Below, piece after piece: positions 61,070 to 64,000 of a stretch of DNA of 64,000 bases. Origin of the DNA: Sulfurimonas sp. RIFCSPLOWO2_12_36_12 (GTDB lineage: Bacteria; Campylobacterota; Campylobacteria; Campylobacterales; Sulfurimonadaceae); NCBI GenBank assembly GCA_001829675.1, contig MIBZ01000032.1:1-64000 (forward strand). The letters run 5' to 3'. The position numbers were made by a program, and so were the translations under genes. The notes beneath the pieces are model-generated. The model made no database searches. It had not been told where the DNA came from and was given only the letters and a program-made list of their open reading frames with translations. Position 1 is the stretch's first letter. Each line of letters begins with the position of its first letter.

Positions 61070-61300
61070 TTATGCCTCCACTTTACGAACATTTGAAACA
61101 TCTATAGGCATCTCTTTATTGATATGTCCACCTTTAGTGTTATCTTCTGTAGGTTTGATAGCTTTCTTAGCAATTTTGCAACCTTCAACTATTACCTTGT
61201 TTTTCTTTGGTAATACTTCAAGCACAGTAGCTTTTGTTCCGCGATCGTCACCAGCGATAATTTCTACAGTATCGCCTTTTTTGAATTTAAACTTTGCCAT
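61070..61300 (-). CDS. rplX: Large ribosomal subunit protein uL24
   Basis: 76 aa, compact assembly initiator with a KOW motif: [21 protein letters not shown]. Ends at the VSNVRKVEA segment without the long C-terminal extension. Overlaps the rplN stop by 1 bp. Confidence 0.96.
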   Translation of the reverse strand: MAKFKFKKGDTVEIIAGDDRGTKATVLEVLPKKNKVIVEGCKIAKKAIKPTEDNTKGGHINKEMPIDVSNVRKVEA

Positions 61301-61668
61301 TAAACAACCTCCGGCGCAAGAGATACGATTTTCATAAAACCACCGTAACGCACTTCACGAGCTATTGGGCCGAAAATACGAGTGCCAACCGGCTCTCTCT
61401 TGTCATCAAGTATAACAGCTGCATTATCATCAAAACGAATAAGAGAACCATTTTCACGGTGAATCTCTTTAGCAGTTCTAACTACAACAGCTTTTACAAC
61501 TTTACCTTTTTTAACTTTAGCAGTAGGAGTCGCTTTTTTTACAGAAGCAATGATAACATCACCTACTCTTGCATAACGACGCTTAGAACCGCCAAGTACC
61601 TTAATACACATAATCTCTTTTGCACCTGTATTATCAGCTACATTTAGACGAGTAAAACCTTGGATCAT
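61300..61668 (-). CDS. rplN: Large ribosomal subunit protein uL14
   Basis: 122 aa, beta-barrel at the subunit interface. [20 protein letters not shown] and [13 protein letters not shown] are unmistakable. Overlaps rpsQ stop by 1 bp, giving a chain of coupled starts. Confidence 0.97.
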   Translation of the reverse strand: MIQGFTRLNVADNTGAKEIMCIKVLGGSKRRYARVGDVIIASVKKATPTAKVKKGKVVKAVVVRTAKEIHRENGSLIRFDDNAAVILDDKREPVGTRIFGPIAREVRYGGFMKIVSLAPEVV

Positions 61669-61916
61669 TATTCTGCTCCTAGTATTACTGTTTTAAGTCT
61701 ATATGATTTAGTCTTAGAAAGCGGGCGACACTCGATTGCAATAACCTGATCGCCAACTTTTAACTCATTGCGTTCATCATGTACCAGGTACTTTTTGAAG
61801 CGCTTTACAACTTTATGGTAACGAGGGTGCATTACACGACGCTCAACAACAACACTTGCTGTCTTATCGCCTGAAATTTTAACTACATTACCTTGAATTT
61901 CACGTTTATGTGTCAT
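61668..61916 (-). CDS. rpsQ: Small ribosomal subunit protein uS17
   Basis: 82 aa OB-fold primary binder. [39 protein letters not shown] core; C-terminus [16 protein letters not shown]. 9 bp after rpmC. Confidence 0.97.
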   Translation of the reverse strand: MTHKREIQGNVVKISGDKTASVVVERRVMHPRYHKVVKRFKKYLVHDERNELKVGDQVIAIECRPLSKTKSYRLKTVILGAE

Positions 61917-61925
61917 TGCCAGCCC

Positions 61926-62111
61926 CTATTTCGCTGCACTAAGTGCAGTGCTGATTCTAGCAACATCTTTTTTAGCGATACGAAGTTCGCTAGTGTTTTG
62001 TAGTTGCATCATCTGTTTTTTAATTTTTAGAGTAAAGAGCTGAGTCTTTTTCTCTTTTAGCATTGCCTGAAGCTCTGCTATGTTTTTATCTGCTAAATCA
62101 GAATATTTCAT
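61926..62111 (-). CDS. rpmC: Large ribosomal subunit protein uL29
   Basis: 61 aa helical hairpin at the tunnel exit, the docking site of SRP and trigger factor. [20 protein letters not shown] and the [14 protein letters not shown] end are typical. Overlaps the end of rplP by 14 bp. Confidence 0.95.
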   Translation of the reverse strand: MKYSDLADKNIAELQAMLKEKKTQLFTLKIKKQMMQLQNTSELRIAKKDVARISTALSAAK

Positions 62112-62517
62112 TGCTCATCTCCGCAGTAATTATTTTTGTTTTGAAAGGTAACTTGTGCAGAGCAAGAGTTAATGCTTCACGAGCAAGCTCTTCCGGAACA
62201 CCAGCCATTTCAAAAATTATACGACCTGGTTTAATGTTCATTACCCATTGGTCAACTGAACCCTTACCCTTACCCATACGAGTTTCAAGAGGTTTTGCAG
62301 TTAACGGTTTAGCCGGGAATACACGAATCCAAATTTTACCATTTCTTTTTATGTGACGAGTAGCTGAAATACGAGCTGACTCAATCTGACGAGAGTTGAT
62401 ACGACCTGCTTCAACTGCTTTTAGGGCAATATCACCAAATGCTAATGTATAACCCGAACGAGCGTAACCACGGTTACGGCCTTTCATCATTTTACGATAT
62501 TTAGTTCTCTTAGGCAT
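62098..62517 (-). CDS. rplP: Large ribosomal subunit protein uL16
   Basis: 139 aa from the ATG at 62517 ([19 protein letters not shown]). [21 protein letters not shown] and [19 protein letters not shown] sit near the A-site tRNA. Two extra upstream codons are possible but less likely. 8 bp after rpsC. Confidence 0.97.
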   Translation of the reverse strand: MPKRTKYRKMMKGRNRGYARSGYTLAFGDIALKAVEAGRINSRQIESARISATRHIKRNGKIWIRVFPAKPLTAKPLETRMGKGKGSVDQWVMNIKPGRIIFEMAGVPEELAREALTLALHKLPFKTKIITAEMSNEIF

Positions 62518-62525
62518 CAACATGA

Positions 62526-63245
62526 TTATTCAGCCTTTCCGCTATTTTCGCGTTTAGGAGCACGCTTCGGACGACGTGTCTCTTGTTTTTCTTCTTTAAC
62601 TTCAGCCGGAATACCTTTAGTGAGAACTTCACCTTTAAATATCCATACTTTAACACCGATACAACCGTATGTAGTGTGAGCTTCAGCAAATCCATAATCT
62701 ATTTTTGCACGAAGAGTATGTAAAGGAACGCGTCCCTCTAAATACCACTCAGTACGAGCCATTTCAGCACCGCCAAGACGACCGCTTACAGATACTTTAA
62801 TACCTTTAGCTCCGCCTCTTTGTGCGTTTTGCATAACTTTTTTCATAGCGCGTCTGAAAGCAACACGACGCTCTAATTGAGTAGCAACATTTTCTGCAAC
62901 AAGTTGCGCAGAAATTTGAGCTTTTTTCTCTTCTTTGATATTTACTGATATAGGTTTACCTACAAGAGCTTGAAGAGTATCTTTAAGCTTCTCAATATCT
63001 GAACCCTTTTTACCGATAATGATACCAGGGCGTGCAGCAATAATAGTTACACGAAGTCTTTTAGCTGTTCTTTCTATGATAATGTTAGAAACACCCGCAT
63101 AGTAAAGTTCTTTTTTCAAATATGTACGAATCTTGTAATCTTCGCCTAAGTATGCTGCTGCAGTCTTAAAATTAGGAAACCATCTGCTTTCCCAATTGCG
63201 ATTTATGCCAAGACGCAAACCAATAGGATTAACTTTTTGACCCAT
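62526..63245 (-). CDS. rpsC: Small ribosomal subunit protein uS3
   Basis: 239 aa mRNA-entry protein with KH domain. [20 protein letters not shown], the GXXG loop [15 protein letters not shown], and [13 protein letters not shown] are present; the basic C-terminal tail ([16 protein letters not shown]) is longer than some. 1 bp after rplV. Confidence 0.97.
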   Translation of the reverse strand: MGQKVNPIGLRLGINRNWESRWFPNFKTAAAYLGEDYKIRTYLKKELYYAGVSNIIIERTAKRLRVTIIAARPGIIIGKKGSDIEKLKDTLQALVGKPISVNIKEEKKAQISAQLVAENVATQLERRVAFRRAMKKVMQNAQRGGAKGIKVSVSGRLGGAEMARTEWYLEGRVPLHTLRAKIDYGFAEAHTTYGCIGVKVWIFKGEVLTKGIPAEVKEEKQETRRPKRAPKRENSGKAE

Positions 63246-63246
63246 A

Positions 63247-63564
63247 TTATTTACCCTCTACTTCTACTAAAATATGCGCTGTCGGTTTTCTAATACCTGA
63301 TGCCATACCGCGAGCTCTCGGACGAAATCTCTTTAGTACAGGACCATTATCAACACGGCATGATGTTACTATACAATCGCTAGCTTCGTTACCGCTGTTT
63401 GCAACTGCTGACGCAACTACTTTTGCAATAATTTTTGCTGCTTTGTTTGGTGTAAACTCTAAAGCTGCTAGTGCCGCTTCAGCGTTCATACCTTGAATCT
63501 CTCTTGCAATAAGACGAGATTTCATCGGTGAAACACGGATAAATTTTAATAATGCTCTAGCCAT
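63247..63564 (-). CDS. rplV: Large ribosomal subunit protein uL22
   Basis: 105 aa tunnel-wall protein; its loop lines the exit tunnel and is a macrolide-resistance site. [18 protein letters not shown] and the loop [22 protein letters not shown] show the usual wild-type form. 2 bp after rpsS. Confidence 0.97.
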   Translation of the reverse strand: MARALLKFIRVSPMKSRLIAREIQGMNAEAALAALEFTPNKAAKIIAKVVASAVANSGNEASDCIVTSCRVDNGPVLKRFRPRARGMASGIRKPTAHILVEVEGK

Positions 63565-63566
63565 GA

Positions 63567-63842
63567 TTAACCTTTCTTCTGTACAGAGCCCTTATGGCCC
63601 TTAAATGTACGAGTTGGTGCGAATTCACCTAGTTTATAACCAATGTGATTCTCTGTTACATATACAGGTACAAATTGACGCCCATTATGAACATTCATAG
63701 TCAAGCCAACCATGTCAGGTAGAACCATACTTCTACGAGACCAAGTTTTGATAGGTTTTTTATTTCCTTCTGCTTTGGCTGCAACTACTTTTTTCATTAA
63801 ATGATCATCAACAAATGGACCTTTTTTTACACTTCTTGCCAT
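63567..63842 (-). CDS. rpsS: Small ribosomal subunit protein uS19
   Basis: 91 aa head protein binding with uS13. [36 protein letters not shown] and the [29 protein letters not shown] segments identify it. 4 bp after rplB. Confidence 0.98.
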   Translation of the reverse strand: MARSVKKGPFVDDHLMKKVVAAKAEGNKKPIKTWSRRSMVLPDMVGLTMNVHNGRQFVPVYVTENHIGYKLGEFAPTRTFKGHKGSVQKKG

Positions 63843-63846
63843 TTAA

Positions 63847-64000
63847 CTACCTCTTCGGATTAGATTTACGGCGAGTAATAATAAGTTTATCACTTGCTTT
63901 TTTACGACGAGTTTTTGAACCCTTCGTTGGTTTACCCCACGGAGTAACTGGGTGACGACCTGAATTCGTTTTACCTTCACCACCACCGTGCGGGTGATCT
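63847..64000 (-). CDS. rplB: Large ribosomal subunit protein uL2, 3' end only
   Basis: The last 50 codons run from the window edge to the TAG at 63847-63849. They read [20 protein letters not shown] and [20 protein letters not shown], including the conserved HPHGGGEG loop near the peptidyl-transferase centre and the basic tail RRKSNPKR. The 5' part lies outside the window. Confidence 0.96.
   Translation of the reverse strand, partial: DHPHGGGEGKTNSGRHPVTPWGKPTKGSKTRRKKASDKLIITRRKSNPKR

Overview
The window is a low-GC chromosomal segment of a Campylobacterota (former Epsilonproteobacteria) bacterium, most likely a Sulfurimonas-type relative. I base this on gene orders I know from Helicobacter and Campylobacter: pgbA-glcD beside a Csd3-type M23 peptidase, flgB-flgC-fliE-ftsI, tRNA-Thr/Tyr/Gly/Thr-tuf-rpmG-tRNA-Trp-secE-nusG-rplKAJL-rpoBC-rpsLG-fusA, ybaB-PDZ protein-ispA-tkt, and nifU-TPR protein-murE. 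It also has a sigma54-type flagellar promoter and no rpmD (L30). The genus is an inference; no database was searched.

Layout. 1-5.1 kb: glcD (cut by the window edge), a PgbA-N-domain envelope protein, a Csd3-like peptidase and a frameshifted priA carrying a repeat inside its coding sequence. 5.2-6.7 kb: a RelE/ParE-type toxin-antitoxin pair and two pseudopilin-like genes. 6.8-12.9 kb: sigma54 promoter, flgBC-fliE, ftsI, panC, prfB, bpt and a small membrane protein. 13-30.4 kb: a minus-strand translation/transcription block (tRNA cluster, tuf, rpmG, tRNA-Trp, secE, nusG, rplK, rplA, rplJ, rplL, rpoB, rpoC, rpsL, rpsG, fusA) with an L10-leader-like region, a highly structured rplL-rpoB spacer and a consensus tRNA promoter.

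30.5-49.4 kb is housekeeping and accessory: yaaA, a copper P-type ATPase, an unnamed CxxC membrane protein, a Lon-like AAA protease, a SPOUT methyltransferase, a thioredoxin-like protein, an AEC transporter, a MagIII-like glycosylase, a ComEA-like protein, a MNT/HEPN pair, tkt, ispA, a PDZ protein, ybaB, panD, a 2Fe-2S ferredoxin, murE, a TPR-like protein, nifU and an aldo/keto reductase. 49.5-64 kb is the S10-spc-alpha ribosomal cluster, from the 3' end of rplB to rplQ. It is interrupted between infA and rpmJ by about 3.4 kb carrying six unrelated genes and a repeat-rich alpha-operon leader.

No CRISPR array, prophage, insertion-sequence transposase or obvious new multi-gene defence system is visible. 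The most interesting signals are small: a one-base frameshift in priA next to a REP-like repeat used as coding sequence, a 105-bp MITE-like element with 10-bp terminal inverted repeats, a two-copy 66-70-bp element with compensating end changes, mirrored -10 boxes in two divergent gene pairs, and strong hairpins between rplL and rpoB.
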